This document shows positions 48,386 through 62,233 of a DNA stretch of 64,000 nt, in pieces. The notes under the pieces were generated by a model. That model had not been told where the DNA came from, did no database searches, and saw nothing but the letters and a program-made list of their open reading frames with translations. The position numbers were made by a program, and so were the translations under genes. The DNA lies in the NCBI GenBank assembly GCA_013397435.1, contig VZRG01000453.1, forward strand, positions 310,001 to 374,000. The letters are read 5' to 3'. The stretch's first letter is position 1; each line of letters starts with the position of its first letter. The DNA comes from Erythrocercus mccallii. Taxonomy: Eukaryota > Chordata > Aves > Passeriformes > Dicruridae.

Positions 48386-51300
48386 CTGGCAGTAAAGGTT
48401 GTTTACCAGGTTTTGGATTCCTAATTGGGTGCCTAGCTTGCTAAGTAGCAGCTGGTCGTTAATTAGTTGAAAAATTATTATCACTAAAAGTTGCCATAAA
48501 AAGAAAGAGAACAATATAATTAAAGTGTTATAATCCATATGGTGGGATATGTATCTTCACTTGTCAATAGCTGTTTTTCCTCGCTTTTCCACTCCACATT
48601 AATAAGAAAAAACTGTTCATTTGCCAAAAATTCTCCTTTTCTAATTTGAATTGAAAGTAACATTAAATTGGAAGTGTGCTGAAATACTGTACATAGTGTA
48701 ATGTTTGACTGTGAAGTTATCCAAGAAGTTATTTTCTACTGGGGTGAGTTAGGATTGATGAGTCACCCTTGCCAGCACACCTAATCATGGTAGGAGATCA
48801 TTATCTCACCTTCATTATGTATAAAGTAAAACTAGATGAAAAACTCTTTGCATGTAAGACTTAGCAAAACACAAAGTTTATGTGTGTGATGTATTAAATA
48901 TGACCATAGCCTGAATGCACATCACAGTCTGCAACTGGATATTTGCACTATAATTGCTTCAAAATATTTTATACACCATTTTCTCTGGTGGTTTACAGAC
49001 CTTCTCTGCATTTCAGGATTATTTGCCTAACACATGTGGAATGATGAGACATGTGAAGCAATAGGGTGTTAATATCAATAATGTTTAGGCATATTTTTTC
49101 TAAAATATTTTAAACACCTGTGCTATCAATTTTAATATTATAGAGTACACTGTTTTTATACTTACTGTACTTACTGATTTGGTCAAGGGGGAATGGAGTA
49201 GGATAATATTACTTAATTTTATAATAGCTGAATCACCTTCAGTTTAAAACCTCGCAGAACCTTCTTGTCCATTAACCATCCATTATGTGGTGGAGAAATT
49301 CAGTAGCTGGGAAAGGTATTTCCTTGTAACAGTGGTGCAGTATCAAAGGAAAAAAACAGAAAAAGAAAATACTAACTTGTTTAGTGTCCAGATTAGCTAT
49401 GGAAAAAGGATAAATTCTACATTGCTCAGATTAGCAGTGGATGACCTCCACTTATCTGCATCTGCTTTCTTTAAATAATAGCAGAGAAATCCAGGAAATA
49501 AAATCATGTTCTGCTCTACAGGACCAGATTGCCAGTATTCCAAGTCTAGATAATCTTTCTTAGCTGAACGTAAAATCACAACATTCAGCATAAAAGAAAG
49601 GAACTGTTTGAAAGCCTAAATTTCCAAGTGACTCAATTATCTTGAACTATCTGTTGAGAGAGTTGAGAAAACATGTTTCAAAATAGCCCTTCACTATAAA
49701 ATAAATTGATTCTTGGCAGTAACTACATATAGTAGAAACAGCCTTTCATAACTTTCCATAAGCCTTTAAGGTTATGAATTTGCAGACAATGTAGAAAATA
49801 TACATCAGATAAGCAGCACAGAGCAACATGCATCAGCTTCAGCCCTTCACTGTAATGCCTTCCAAAAGCTAAGTCATTATTTTTTCCCTGCTGAAGTGGT
49901 GTTTTCTATCTAGATTGTTCCACATTCTGATCTCATTCATATTAGGTCAGTGCAAGGCACCACAAGAGATAAACGTGCTGTAAGACAACTATAATAAAGT
50001 TTAAAAAATTTATCAACATTCCATCTTCAAATACTTATCACCAGGTCTTCAAATTACATTGCAGGGATTAAGAAAAAATGTTTATCTAATAATTCCATTC
50101 CATTTTCTCTTGACCTGATTTTAATAGGATGCTAGAAATTTTCTGTAAGTTAAGATACAAATGTTTTTGGGGTTCCTTTTGTTGAACTTGAATTTAACAC
50201 TTCCATGTATATAAAAAAGTGATTTCACTTGGATATATGGGGTAGATATTGGACTTGCATTTAGATATAAGGTTTAGGCTGTGTCAATTTAACTTTTTGA
50301 AGAAAGCAGCTTGAAAATGCAATTTTTAACAAATTACTTAATTTTTTAATTAAACTTTAAATATTAATTTATAATTAAAAGACTACTGAAATAATGCTAT
50401 GTTCAACGACTGACCGATTAATAGTTCTTTTATAATACTTTAAGGTATGACAACACTCATGGAGTACTGAGACACAATTTTTTCAGAATGTTTCAGAAAC
50501 AACCACTGCTTTTTACAGGCAGAGGAATTTAAAGTGTGGCGGTGGTGGTGCTTGAGTTTATATATTTAGTTCTTCCCCATTACTGCATTAATGACGGTGA
50601 ACATTTTTTTCTATCTCCCTGTCACCCACAAATCAACAAAAAATCTCTATGGAATGGAAAACATGGACTCATTTTATGGAGAAGAATTTCAAGAAACTAA
50701 AAAGAAAGTGAAGACACCTTTCACTCATTTCTGCATTGCTGTTTTAAAAATATCACTACTAGTGTTTGGTGCCCATAATGTTCTCACCAATGTTTTGGTA
50801 ACTGAGATGTGTCACCATTTCCCAGTCTGTGTAGAACAGAGGTCCTAATTTAATCTGACACGAGAATTGCATCAGTGGGACTGAAGGAACCTCTTCTCCC
50901 CATAATTCTGGGAAGGGGGAGCCTGAAGAAAGGGAAAATTTGAGCCAGTAGTAAAGGTCAGGTTGGCATTCCTTGAACAATGCAATCCACCTGGCTTCAA
51001 CAGCACACTTACCATCAGCTTAACCACGAGGCAACAACAGCAGCTTTGAAATATATTTAATATACACTTGCATAACAACTCACCGCAGTAGAAGGGGCAT
51101 TAGCATTAGAAAAATAATTGATGAACTGCAAAGAGAAGTGCCACGACTACATATTTTCATTCAAAATGTACATGTACAAGCACAAAAGTGTATGTGTCAC
51201 CAGTCTGCTAGACAACTGTTTTATTCAAGTTTATAATAGACATGCAATAGTGGACTGCCATTTATTTACACTTACAGACAACTTTGTTGTAGGCAAGACC

Positions 51301-53253
51301 CCGTAAGTTTTCCTCCAATTAAGCTGAATCCATATTTACTTAAGTTTTTCTCTACTTTAAAATTAATTTTCATTTGAATCTGTATGGAAAAATATATCAA
51401 AATCAGGCATCCTAGCTGTCAGATTGCTGCATGGACCTAGATTCAACCTTTACGTAATTTCCAGTGGCAGCTGATAAATGAAGAGATGAAAAAAGAGAAT
51501 TGGTACAGAATTCTGGTGAGTAAGCCCTTTCTAACTTCAATAAGAAGAAATGAAAACTCTATTTGATTTCCATGAAACAGACTGTATATTATAAGCAGCA
51601 GCTTGGAAAAGAGCTTATTAAAAACATAATTGTTAAAAGATGACACTCTTTTGGTACCTATTTTCTGTGAGGGCTGAGACTCTCTGACCTGTCTCACTGA
51701 AAGTTCTTTAAACTCAGTAATGCTTACAAGGGAAGTAGGATTAAATACAAAATAACAGCAGCAAAATAATAAAGTGTGAAAATCTTTATTTCTTTAATCA
51801 CAGTTATCAAATACTATAATACTAAGCCAGCATTCTGCACTGCAGAGTAGAAAGTGGTACAAAAGATTATAAAAAGTAAAAACAAAATTTTGATTCTCTA
51901 ATCCAAAACAAATTTCTGGCTAGTGAACCTGATATTTAACGTTCAGGAAAATCAGCCCAGACTTAAAATTGGAAAAAAAATTCCACTGAGTAGAGTCCCT
52001 CAAAATAATTTCAACAAGCCATGAAACTTAGTATTTGTACTTCACAGTTTCACTAAATATTACAAGTGTGGACAACTATTATCTTGGTAAGTAGTCACAA
52101 AGACCATCTGCAAGACATTCAGATATTAAGAACAAAATCAGTTTAGAGATCTGTATTTGTAAAGCAGTCTAATACATATCAGTTAAAAATTCTGCAGTCC
52201 AATTATTAACTAGACTGGTTTGGTATGGAAAAACAAGCAAAAATGAGCCTACTTGATCATTCTGCTCTCTAGAATTTTTTCATTGTTTCTGGGGTTTATG
52301 CTTCAATGAGGTGAGATGCCTGGTAGATTTTTCCCTCACAGCTCCAAGTTAATGCAAAGTTGTGAGATCCAGAGACCACAAGGGGCAAAAATAAGCAACC
52401 TATAATAGCTTGCTTACATTATTCAGCATGTGGTATATAAGCACACATTATTTACAAGATTCATTTTACATGCACATTAATTATGGAAAATTAGAGACAC
52501 CAAGAGAGAGCCATTAAGCGTCAATTAGACACTAAGAACAAGAATGCTGGCAGTGCTAGTAATGAGAAACCTAGATTACTTCCAAAGGGAAGGCAGTTCA
52601 TTAATATTTGCTTCTCAACAGTTCAATTATGCCTAATGTGCTGGACATTAGCCTTTGGGGACCTGAATCAAACTGTAGATCAGAGTGAGATGATCTTACT
52701 TGTTTCTTGAAGATGCAGATGCAGCTTCCTGGGTAACTTTTATTGCTGTTAAACCAGTTGATCACCCTATTCTGAAACTTCTTTAAAGCAATACATCTCC
52801 TTCATCTGTAAATGTTTAGGGCAACACCAAATAAATTGATGAGAAATTTTTCTCTTCCACTGGAAACTGGAGCTCAACAACTTAAAATCAAGTGTAAACA
52901 AATATCAGAACACAAGAACAAGAATTTGGTCTTAAGGAACATAAAAAGTGGCAACACGTCTCTTTCTTCAATTATATGGTATGCTGAATGAGGTAGGTGT
53001 CAGCCTTCATGGGAAAGCTTTCTCATGGTTCAGTTAATTGCCAATTAAATTGAGTTAACTGCTTGTGAGAGAAATTAAAAAATACTTTTAAAATATAAAT
53101 CCAGTTTGTATCAAAAAATGCATGGGAAAACGTTCTGATTCAGGGAAAGAAAACAGTTCCTAGTGTACACATTAGTTCAAAAGTTGTTATTGAAAGCAGA
53201 TGGTGATATGAACTCTTCTTCATAAACTACAATTATTGTCTGAAAATGGAATA
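48386..53253. other. AT-rich unique DNA, no gene seen
   Basis: No recent transposon, RNA gene or convincing exon. A strong donor-like ATG/GTAAGT occurs on the - strand near 51023, but no open exon of useful length precedes it. Confidence 0.45.
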
Positions 53254-53259
53254 TATAAA

Positions 53260-53894
53260 TGTCGGAACCCAGGACATTCCTCTGATTGCCCTAGAAGGTT
53301 TGAGATCCTGGCAGGGAGACAGAGACTGCCCTGTACAGAGCTCAGGGAGACACTGTCTTTGATCTCAGTCCATGGGAGAGCTTTGGGCTAGCAAAAAGAA
53401 TTACAGACCACAAGAGTGTAATAAGGAATGATAGTTAGTAATAGCAGTTAAGTAATCACAGTGTGCAAATGTACAATATTGGGGTTTTTAGGATGGAGTC
53501 AGAAGAGACAACATGGAGGATCAGGGTGTGGTCCTTGTCCTTTTGTCCTTCTTCTTGTCATCCATTTTCTGCTGTGGTGGTGGCACTTTTGGATTGGATT
53601 AGAATAGAAGTTGACTGTCTAACATAGGTGATATGTATTGGTATTTAATTGTAAACATGAAACACGTATTATTTAGTATAAAAGTTAAGCACCGCCTTGC
53701 AGTGGGCAGTCAGGAGCTGACCTTGCTGCCGTGAAGATCTCGCAAGGCAGAAAGAGAGAAGTAACAAGATAAGGAAAAATAAACAGCCTTGAACAAGAAA
53801 GCTGACGGATTCCTGACTCTTCTTCTGACGCGGGGCTTGGAAAAAGGACTTTTTATCAAAAATATTGGGATCTGCCAGCAGCAGAATTCCCACA
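53260..53894 (+). mobile_element. Solo LTR, 635 bp, with 6-bp target duplication
   Basis: The element starts TGTCGGAACCCAGGAC and ends GAATTCCCACA. The 6-bp repeat TATAAA flanks it exactly (53254-53259 and 53895-53900), the duplication size of ERVK-type elements. In order it has a U3 with GCTAGCAAAAAGAATTACAG and GACCACAAGAGTGT, a TATA box (TATAAAAG, 53677-53684), AATAAA (53778-53783) and a U5 with ACTCTTCTTCTGACGCGGGG. The U3 start resembles an LTR family I know from songbird genomes. No gag, pol or env adjoins it. An open frame of about 83 codons on the opposite strand is incidental. Confidence 0.88.
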
Positions 53895-53900
53895 TATAAA

Positions 53901-56900
53901 TAGCAATGTTCATGAGACATTGTTTTACTCAGAATAAAGCCTATATAATTTTGCTTACATTAAGAATTTTTACTCCTGTTGGCCTACTAGACATTTTATC
54001 TTGATAATAAAAATATAGTGGGAGAAAGTAAGAAATTTTTTTCAATCCAAGTAGCATATAAACTGATCTTCTGTTTAAAACCTAATCATAAATGTAGCTA
54101 CAATCTTTCACTGTGCAATTTCTTTGCACAGTTCATTAATTGCAAAGAGATAACTTGAATGGTGAGTTTGCAATTTTATGATAGGATCCTGTATGGCCAT
54201 AAGGGAAGGATCCACTTTTATGTGTACATCTTACTAATGATACATTAGGGAATAGAAAGGTGAATATCAAGTGCTAAGAAGCTGAAAACATTTATAAAAT
54301 GGGGCAGTATACACCATACTGTACTTTTGGAAGCAACAGATCTGTCTTTAATTTTTACTACTTATTTTTCATCTCTGAACAGCTGACAACAGGCAAGGAT
54401 AAAGATTCTCTTCATAATTACAAGGAGCATGAGTGCCCCAGAAAACAATTTGACCACTCTATAGTTACTAAATTTAAAAAAATATTTAAAGGTGATGAAA
54501 ATTGCGGTGTTAGGGTGAAATAGGGTATATACACCAACATTTCTTATCTACTCATTGCTTTTGCTTAGTGCAATCAGGAAAACAAATGAGTGCTTTGCTG
54601 TTTATTAAAAGTCTGCTTTAAAAGCCCAAACAAAAACTTGAACGTAAAACTTGAATGTACAATGTTAGTTGATTTGTAAAATACCTTTTAATCACTTTTT
54701 AATTGCAATGAAAGTTTCACTATGAAAACCAAAGTGATGTAAGAGCATCATCAAAAAAGCTAACCAACAGGTAATACATGAGATAATTTAATATTTTCTG
54801 GTTTGTTACACACTTTCAAACATACCTGGTTATGTCTACCAGAGATCCAATATTTGGCTGTATGACATGCCTGATTAGCCAAAAAAAAAAATTACAACAA
54901 ACCTCCAGTATCTGTGAGGATGGAGGTTCTATTTAAAGTAAACATTCAAAAGGAGATTTCAACACTGTTATAGCTAATGAAAACCTTTTGCTCTCTACAG
55001 AACTAGCGTCCACAAGCTGCAAGAGAATTAAAGACAGTCCTAAATTCTACTACCTTGAACTGCTTCAGGACAGCTACAATAACTGAAATAAAAGCTTGAT
55101 GAAACCATGCAGACAACATTCACCTTTGAAGTCCTCAGCAAGACACAGGTGCAACCTCTTGCCATTGAATTCTGACCTCAAGTCAAGTACTTTGAAACAT
55201 CTGCTTGATTACCATAACCCACCTGATGGAAAAAGAATTATTCTGAGGCAAATAACATCCATCTGCCGCAAAATTGATTTGAATTTCAGCATGGGAGTCT
55301 TCCCTCTGTTTTGTTAAATGCCTCTCAAAAATAATTCAGTAAAGGAAGTTTTTGCAAACACATTAAAGACAAAGGTTATCTGTTGTAGGTTGTTTGGGTT
55401 TGTTTTTGTTTTTTTTTTTTTGTAATAGAATTTTCAAGACAATTTTCTGGCTGTACCTTTTGAATTCTCAGCTAATATCTTTTCTTGAAACCCAAGCAGT
55501 CTGGAGAAAGAGGAGATGGCTGCAAGAGACTCAACTGGAGATAAATTAACTGCTAACTGCTGAAACATCAGATTTTCTGTAACTAATTTCTCATCACTGC
55601 CCATAACCAATCAAGGTTGCATTATTTAAGTAAACAACATATTCAGGGCTGTTGAATCTCAATAACAATATTTTATGTAATACCGTCAAGTTATTTTTAC
55701 AAACCCCAAGAGTAAATGGTAAATAACGTAAATTTGCATTTTTTATTAATTCAGTCATAGATGGAAAACCTTTGAATTGTTTTCATAACTGACATTAAAA
55801 AAGATCAATAATCATCACAAGATATGCATTTATCCCAGAAACACTATTCACAGACAACTAAACAAGTTAATGCTGCTATGATGTAGTTAGTTTAAAGGAA
55901 AGCAAACCATTATAAAAGAATTATGTTTTGAAAAATAAGCTTTCTAAATTAAACTTGGTCATTAATACTGAAAATCCACAGAAAGCTCAAGCTAGTGAGT
56001 ACTCTTCTATAAAATATGGAAGGAAAAAGACAGTGAAAACACATTTGCTATTTAATGAGTAAACCCAGAAACTTTCTTAAACTAATGGTCAGATTTATTG
56101 CTATTTTAGAGGTGCTTTATATTTTGTTTTCTGTGTTCTAGTTCTTAGAAAAAATCTATGCAAAATTTTTCAAGCCTCATTTACCTGGCCAAGCTATGCT
56201 ATATAAGATCAAGAAATGACAGAAAGGGAACCAATCCTACTATCTCCAGGTTATGGACAAAGTGTATTGTTGTTGTACTCAGTGATTTAACCAAGACTCA
56301 AAGACACATTCTCCTACATGAACATTCTGTAATCTCTCACAAAACCTGATTTTCCCTGGAAGGAAAGCCTGTAAGGATGCTCATGTGAAAAATGCTTTAC
56401 TTGTAACAGCCTGGGAAGACCACAGAATTTTTATATGCAGTTTAAAATATTTATCATCTTATGAGCTTTAACAGTCCCAATATGAGGGATGAATAAGTAA
56501 ACAGTGGGAAAAAGAGACACTCTGAAAGCAAACCTAAGTGCTGGACACACATCACAAGTGTAAACTACTAAGACACGATAAACTAAAGGCTAATGGCTAC
56601 AATCTATTTGAAGAAATGATATTTCAGTCATGCTGGAATTTAAATAAATATATAAAGCTAAAATAGTCAAATACAAATAAATTATCTGCTTTGAAATTAA
56701 ACATATTGTGAATGTGGATGAGGAGAAAACAACATAATAAAACTCATACATAGAGCAAACCTAAACCTATTAGTTCTTAAACTGTCTACAGTACTGGACA
56801 AACCAATGTTAATTAAATTTTGAAAGAAAATATTTTATGTAGCCAAAGGTATAATTTGCAAGAAACTGTGTTATCGGCAGGCACAAACAATTATTATAGG

Positions 56901-59204
56901 ATCATTAAGGAACTGAACTAAAATAATTTTAAAAGGCAAAGAGATTACATTTGCCTTCTGAGTTGCTGAGGAGTACAAATGTAAGTATATAGAAGATCTC
57001 CAGAGGCATTTATAGGAAAAGGTTACAGCACTTTGGAACACCTATTGGCCAACATCTAAATCTCTCTCTCTCTCTGTTACTTCAGCAAAATCCCTATCAC
57101 TGTGGTAGGACTGAGAAGATCTCTGCTAGGATTTAATAAAAGGTTAAGGCAACCTTGACATAATGGTCTTGACCATAATGAACATACTATCTGCAAACAG
57201 AGGCAAAAAAAAATATTCAGAGATGTCATGGGATCTAAACAGAAATCATGGCTTTAGTTTGAACCAAAATTAGAGCAGAGTGGAAGTGTGTATAGAAGAT
57301 ACCTTAAAGATTAGGATATTCCAGAGTCTAAGATACAGAACAGGGCCCAGAGCAAAAAGAAGCAAGGCTTAATTAAGGTCATGTAGACTAAGTAAAAATC
57401 TGAACTGCATCAAAAGTACAGGTAAGCAGGAAGATACAGTTGTCTATTTGGCATAACCATCCACATCCTTCTTGCTCATCAGTGCCATAGATCATAATGA
57501 ATTTCTAGTGAAAGATGATGGCAAAGCATAACAGGAATATTCTCAAAGAAATTTCAGCAAAGACAATAACTAAACCATTAAGCTACAAAAGTGGTAAGAG
57601 CTAAAATAGAAGGATTTTTTTCCCCTTAACTGAGCTGCAGATGGATCCCATTTTCAATGGACCCACAAGTAAAGCGGTGCAATCTCCAAACTGTGAACCA
57701 TTGAAAAAACTTTGCGAGGTTTTTCTGCCTTTTTACATAGAACAGTCTAGTCTCAAGAAACAGTGAGTTTGACAAATACTTCATTTTTTGACAGCACAGA
57801 GAATCTCTCCAGTGGTTCAGAAGCAGGAATACTGTGTTGAAAGAATTCTGAATCTTCCCAGGCAATCTTGCCATAATAGTCTCAGTTTTACAAGTTAGTA
57901 CATATTTTTACAAACAATCCAACTTGGAGTACATTCAATTTGTATATCAAGGTAGTCTGTTTCTACCCCACCCATACATAGTTTAGTTCTCCCAATGTAA
58001 CTTACTGAATCAACAAATTTCTCTTAAGTAGCCCAAATCAAAAGAATTTTTATATCATTCTATGCTCCAAACAGGGACTTGAGTCAGTACTTTTTTTCTA
58101 TTTTTTTTCAGTTTACATTTGGACTCAAGCAGAACTGAAGCTGTTCTAGTTCAAATTCAAGCAAAGTCTGATAGCTGACTCTCCCACTAAAACAGACTGC
58201 ACTGGAAAACTAACGAAGTGTCATAACCAGTGAGATATACATCCTAACTTCCTTATTCCTTCAGGCACCAACCTGATCCCCAGCAGAGTATGTAAATTTT
58301 TTTTTAGACTCTTAATCTGGAATTTGAGCTGTGGAGATGGTGGCAGCCTGGCAGCACTCACAGGAACACAAACTGTGCCATCTCTGTATCAGGGTAGAGA
58401 AAAATCATAGCAGTGAGATAAAAGTGCTGTAACTTTTACTCTCAGATAAACCTGTATCTCCAGAGCAGTCTAAAACTACCCCAATACACGACAGCAAAAG
58501 CCACCAGAGGGGTGCCTCTGGCAAACAGAGCTGAAGGCATCCTAACAACTTGCCTTAGGCAGAATAGCCCAGAGCTCTTCTCAAGGAAGAAACAAAAATC
58601 AATGATATGGCCAAGCCTTCCCCGTTAAGTGAAAATATCTTTCAGGATATCCTTTCCCCACTGGACAGATTCTCGGATAACATTTGCAAAACCCTTTAAT
58701 GCAAAAATTGCATCTCAACCCAAGTCACAGAGTAAAGGTAAGGTCTGCATGAACACGCTCCCGTAGATCCCAGCTGGTGAAATCGACCCCACACTAAAGC
58801 AGTCTCTGCTGAGGCACAAAACCTATTAGTCAAACTGCTCTTTTGAACTGACATCCCAAAATAGTACCTCAGAAAGAGATTTGTTTTGAAGAAAAAATTC
58901 TAAAATAGCAGACAGTATCCAGTTCAAGTAAAGAAAAAGGAAACAAAGAATCTAGCTCATATTTCTTCTTGGGTTTTCACTTGCTTCCCTCACCCATCCT
59001 AATAAATGCGAAAAAACCCACACACAAACAGAACACAAGCATTATGTTAAACAACAAAAACAGTGGTTACATGTCAACTTCACACCTACTGATCATGACT
59101 GCAGTTTAACAAGGTAATGATGGACCTGAGATCTACTAAGAATTATTAAGATATTAATCTTAGTCTTCTCACAGTTTTAGGCCCATACATAAAATACTGC
59201 TCCC
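53901..59204. other. AT-rich unique DNA, no supported gene
   Basis: Nothing firmly recognised. A (TC)n run lies at 57061-57075. Slightly GC-richer stretches at about 55000-55320 and 58320-58870 have no clear open frame and might be conserved noncoding DNA or old repeats. Confidence 0.45.
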
Positions 59205-59280
59205 ACTTAACTTCATTTTGCAGATGAGAAACTAAGCTCTTACAAGGTTATTCAATAGCTTTCATATGGGCAGACACAAA
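59205..59280 (-). repeat. MIR-like SINE relic, antisense
   Basis: AACTTCATTTTGCAGATGAG, AAACTAAGCTCTTACAAGG and TTATTCAATAGCTTTC follow the antisense MIR order ('cattttacagatgaggaaactgaggc..agaggttaagtaacttgccc'). Confidence 0.52.
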
Positions 59281-61344
59281 TTATTTTTTTAACACTCTTA
59301 CTGATTTTTTCTGAAAAAAATCCATCACATAGTTTTAAAAAATAGTATACATTCAATTACAATTCTCTAAAAATTACACTTTACCAGTCCTCAACATAGC
59401 ACAGGAACAACAAATGACCAGCAGCCATTAAGATATCGCACCAAACCACATTTATTCTGCAGGTCTTAGATCAGTCTGAAATGTGTAGTGCAACAATTAT
59501 GTGTCAGATGTTTAGTTCAAAACTTTGATACCTATTTAAAATAATTAATTGCAAATTTAATTGCTACTTCCCCAAATAAATTTTACTTGTTAACAATGTC
59601 ACCATTCAGTGTGCCCCTGTAAATGTGCATATAAATTTATGCAGATATATATGTTTGTGTACATATACATACAATACCAAATTTAAACACACTTTATTAA
59701 ATATCTTCTTGATTTTTATGGCCTGTTAGCAGCAGTTATACAGATATTTTACCTGTTACATGGTTTTGAAATAGAGTAAGTGTTTCTGTAGTCCTTAGAA
59801 CCAATAAAAATTCACAAACATTTTCTTCATGGATATATTCACTTCAATGCACAAAACCCTTTCACTGCTCCATTTATTCCATTAGTGTAGTGGCTTAAAT
59901 GATGCATGAGGCTTTCAGCAGTGAATGTCATTCTTAAGGTCCCAATAAAAAGATAAACAATGTAAGAACCATAACTCAATACTGAAAAGTATCTGCAAAT
60001 AAAAGTACAACTGTATATAGCACATTAAAGTTCAGCCTGACAGAAAGTAAAGCAATTTTTCCTGCTGGCATTAGGTCCCAATTCAAATCAGCATTTAAGA
60101 ATGTGTTTATTAACATTAAGCACCAGCTTTAATCAATACAATTTGAGTTCAGGCTGATATGCTTTCTTGAGACAAGGCCACAATGATTAGAAGAGGCTCA
60201 ATTACAAAGTGAAGGTAGCAAAACAGTCAATAGTGCACTGGGAAAATGAAAATCTACAAACTTGTTTCCATTTTAACAACTGGTCAAATAAGGTAGGTGC
60301 AAAGACTGACAGACTAGACTTGCTTCATCAGTGCTACATTCCAGAACAATAAATACTACTATAAAATATTTGAGTTTGATCTCATTTTCTCTGTGCTTCC
60401 TAGCAGAGTTGCCAGATACATTATTTGAGTCACTTGTCCAATTTCTTCAATCAAACAAATTATTTTTCCAATTAAGCTACTCAGTGTAATCAAGAATAGA
60501 AGTAAATGATGTGAGAAATGTTACAGCACCTGTGACTACCAAAAATAGAAGAGGGAATAAGTGAGCATACTGCTTCTGTGCTTCCCGTCTCCTACTCTAA
60601 GAGATCTGGCCAATTCCAATCAAACACTAAAGGCATCAGTACGTTCTTAAAAGGCTGGTGAAAATCTGTGGCAGTGTGACTAGTGAGACCACAAAAGGGA
60701 CAACAGCAAAAACAAGCAGATGCTCTTGTTAATGCCTCCCTTGAAGCAAAGGTACCGTGTGAGCTCATTAGTGCTTTGGTCTGTGGGACCTGCTGCTTAA
60801 CCAGACAGCATCTACAACACCTGAAAACAGCCTCAGCACAGAAGTGCCTTTTGCCCATCCAGGTGCTACGGAACAAAGTAAAATCATCAATCCCAAGGGA
60901 TAAGTGAAGATTCAAATCTACAAAACAACTGAATATAATTTCATTTCTTGAATACATTTTGTTTTGAAAGGCAATGCTGAATATTAAATTTAAGGAACTC
61001 GGCCTAAAAATCAAAGTAGCTGTACTGTGCTACATCACTGTCTTCAGGAACTGCTACCTACATACTCAGAGGGCAGCAAGCCAGGCTGTTCTCTCAACCC
61101 TGGGACCAGCCCTCACATTCAGAAAAGCAGCTGTAAAGTTGTAGGACAAGCATTTCCTAGTCCCTGCAAACAGAATACTATTTACCTTTGTCCTCAGGGT
61201 AAAGAGAGGAAATCATCATTTAGGATTTGGCACTTCTTAATTGAGCGTGTTGGTACTGTTCTGATTTGTTTGTTTAGGGACCATTTTTTCTTAAAGGAAT
61301 TAATTTATCATTTAAATAATAAATATTTATGGGAGGTCAGCAAC
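59281..61344. other. AT-rich DNA downstream of the 62.2 kb gene candidate
   Basis: An open frame of 140 codons on the - strand (60592-61014) is the longest in the window but reads Cys/Phe-rich without a domain, and both strands are open over the same GC-richer patch. I regard it as chance. This stretch may include 3' untranslated sequence if distal polyadenylation is used. Confidence 0.4.
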
Positions 61345-62233
61345 TTTATTAGCACCAAACAGCTCTACCAAAGAGCAATAGAAAAGCCTGCCTTTGTCAC
61401 CCTGAGCTGAACAAGGCCTATTTAGAAAAGTACTTCAGCCCACTGAGATGGTGCTACTCTTCCAATTCATGTACCCATTAGATGTTGCTTTGAAGACTTT
61501 TTTTGTCCTCCTCAATAGTCTCATTACTTAGATGTCATAATCAGATGTACACCCTAGAGACACAGTTTCAAGATACAAGAATTAAAACATTGTCTCTTCT
61601 ACTACATTTCTCTCCCTTTTGATTCTTTCCCATGATGCCTTGTCAGAGGACAATTCTATGGAAGCAAATATTAAATTTCTCCTTAAATAAAAACAAAACC
61701 ACAAAAACAAACAAACAAAAAATCAATTTCAAATCAGATGTTACTAATTTTATAGTGTTAGACAATTAAAAATATTACAGGCCAATAGTATGTAACAGTA
61801 TGGATTTCAGAGTATATCTTGTCTTTTAAAAATATCTCTCCACTGCTTACAAGCTGGTACAGAGTATAAGAAGAGCGAAAGATTTGACAGTTCTTAAAAT
61901 CCTTTTATCAAACAAAATCTGAAATAAACAACAACAACAACAAAATAGACAAAACCTTGGTGTCTGCACTGCAAAGAAAAACTTCCGAACTTCAGGAGTT
62001 TTACATAATCAGTTCTCCCAGTTCAGTCTTAAATTATAATTAAAATATAATAATGGGACATACCCATATACAAAAATCAATAGCCACATATAAACAAACT
62101 ATATTTACTTATTTCCTCTGCACTGTACAAACTACACACATCAAAACAGACTACTTCTGAATAGAAAATAAACACACAAACACACACATATATATATATT
62201 TATATAAAAGCATTACACTTCAGGCTCAGGAAA
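61345..62233 (-). other. Putative 3' UTR of the - strand gene
   Basis: Downstream of the TGA at 62236-62234 the first clear AATAAA on the - strand is at 61350-61345, giving a 3' UTR of about 0.9 kb. Other signals lie further on (for example near 59690 and 60110), so the true end is uncertain. The UTR includes a (CA)n/(TA)n stretch (62170-62208) and a CAA run (61928-61944). An open + strand frame of 127 codons at 61027-61410 overlaps its end and lacks coding features. Confidence 0.35.

Noticed and set aside
53669..53920. Two overlapping 67-83 codon frames on the - strand
   Set aside because: Within or across the end of the 53.3 kb LTR; incidental.
60592..61014. Longest open frame in the window, 140 codons on the - strand
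   Set aside because: Cys/Phe-rich without a domain, opposite frame also open over the same GC-richer patch, no good splice context; expected by chance in a window this size.
61027..61410. 127-codon open frame on the + strand
   Set aside because: No domain, no codon bias, runs into low-complexity AT-rich sequence, and lies opposite the putative 3' UTR.
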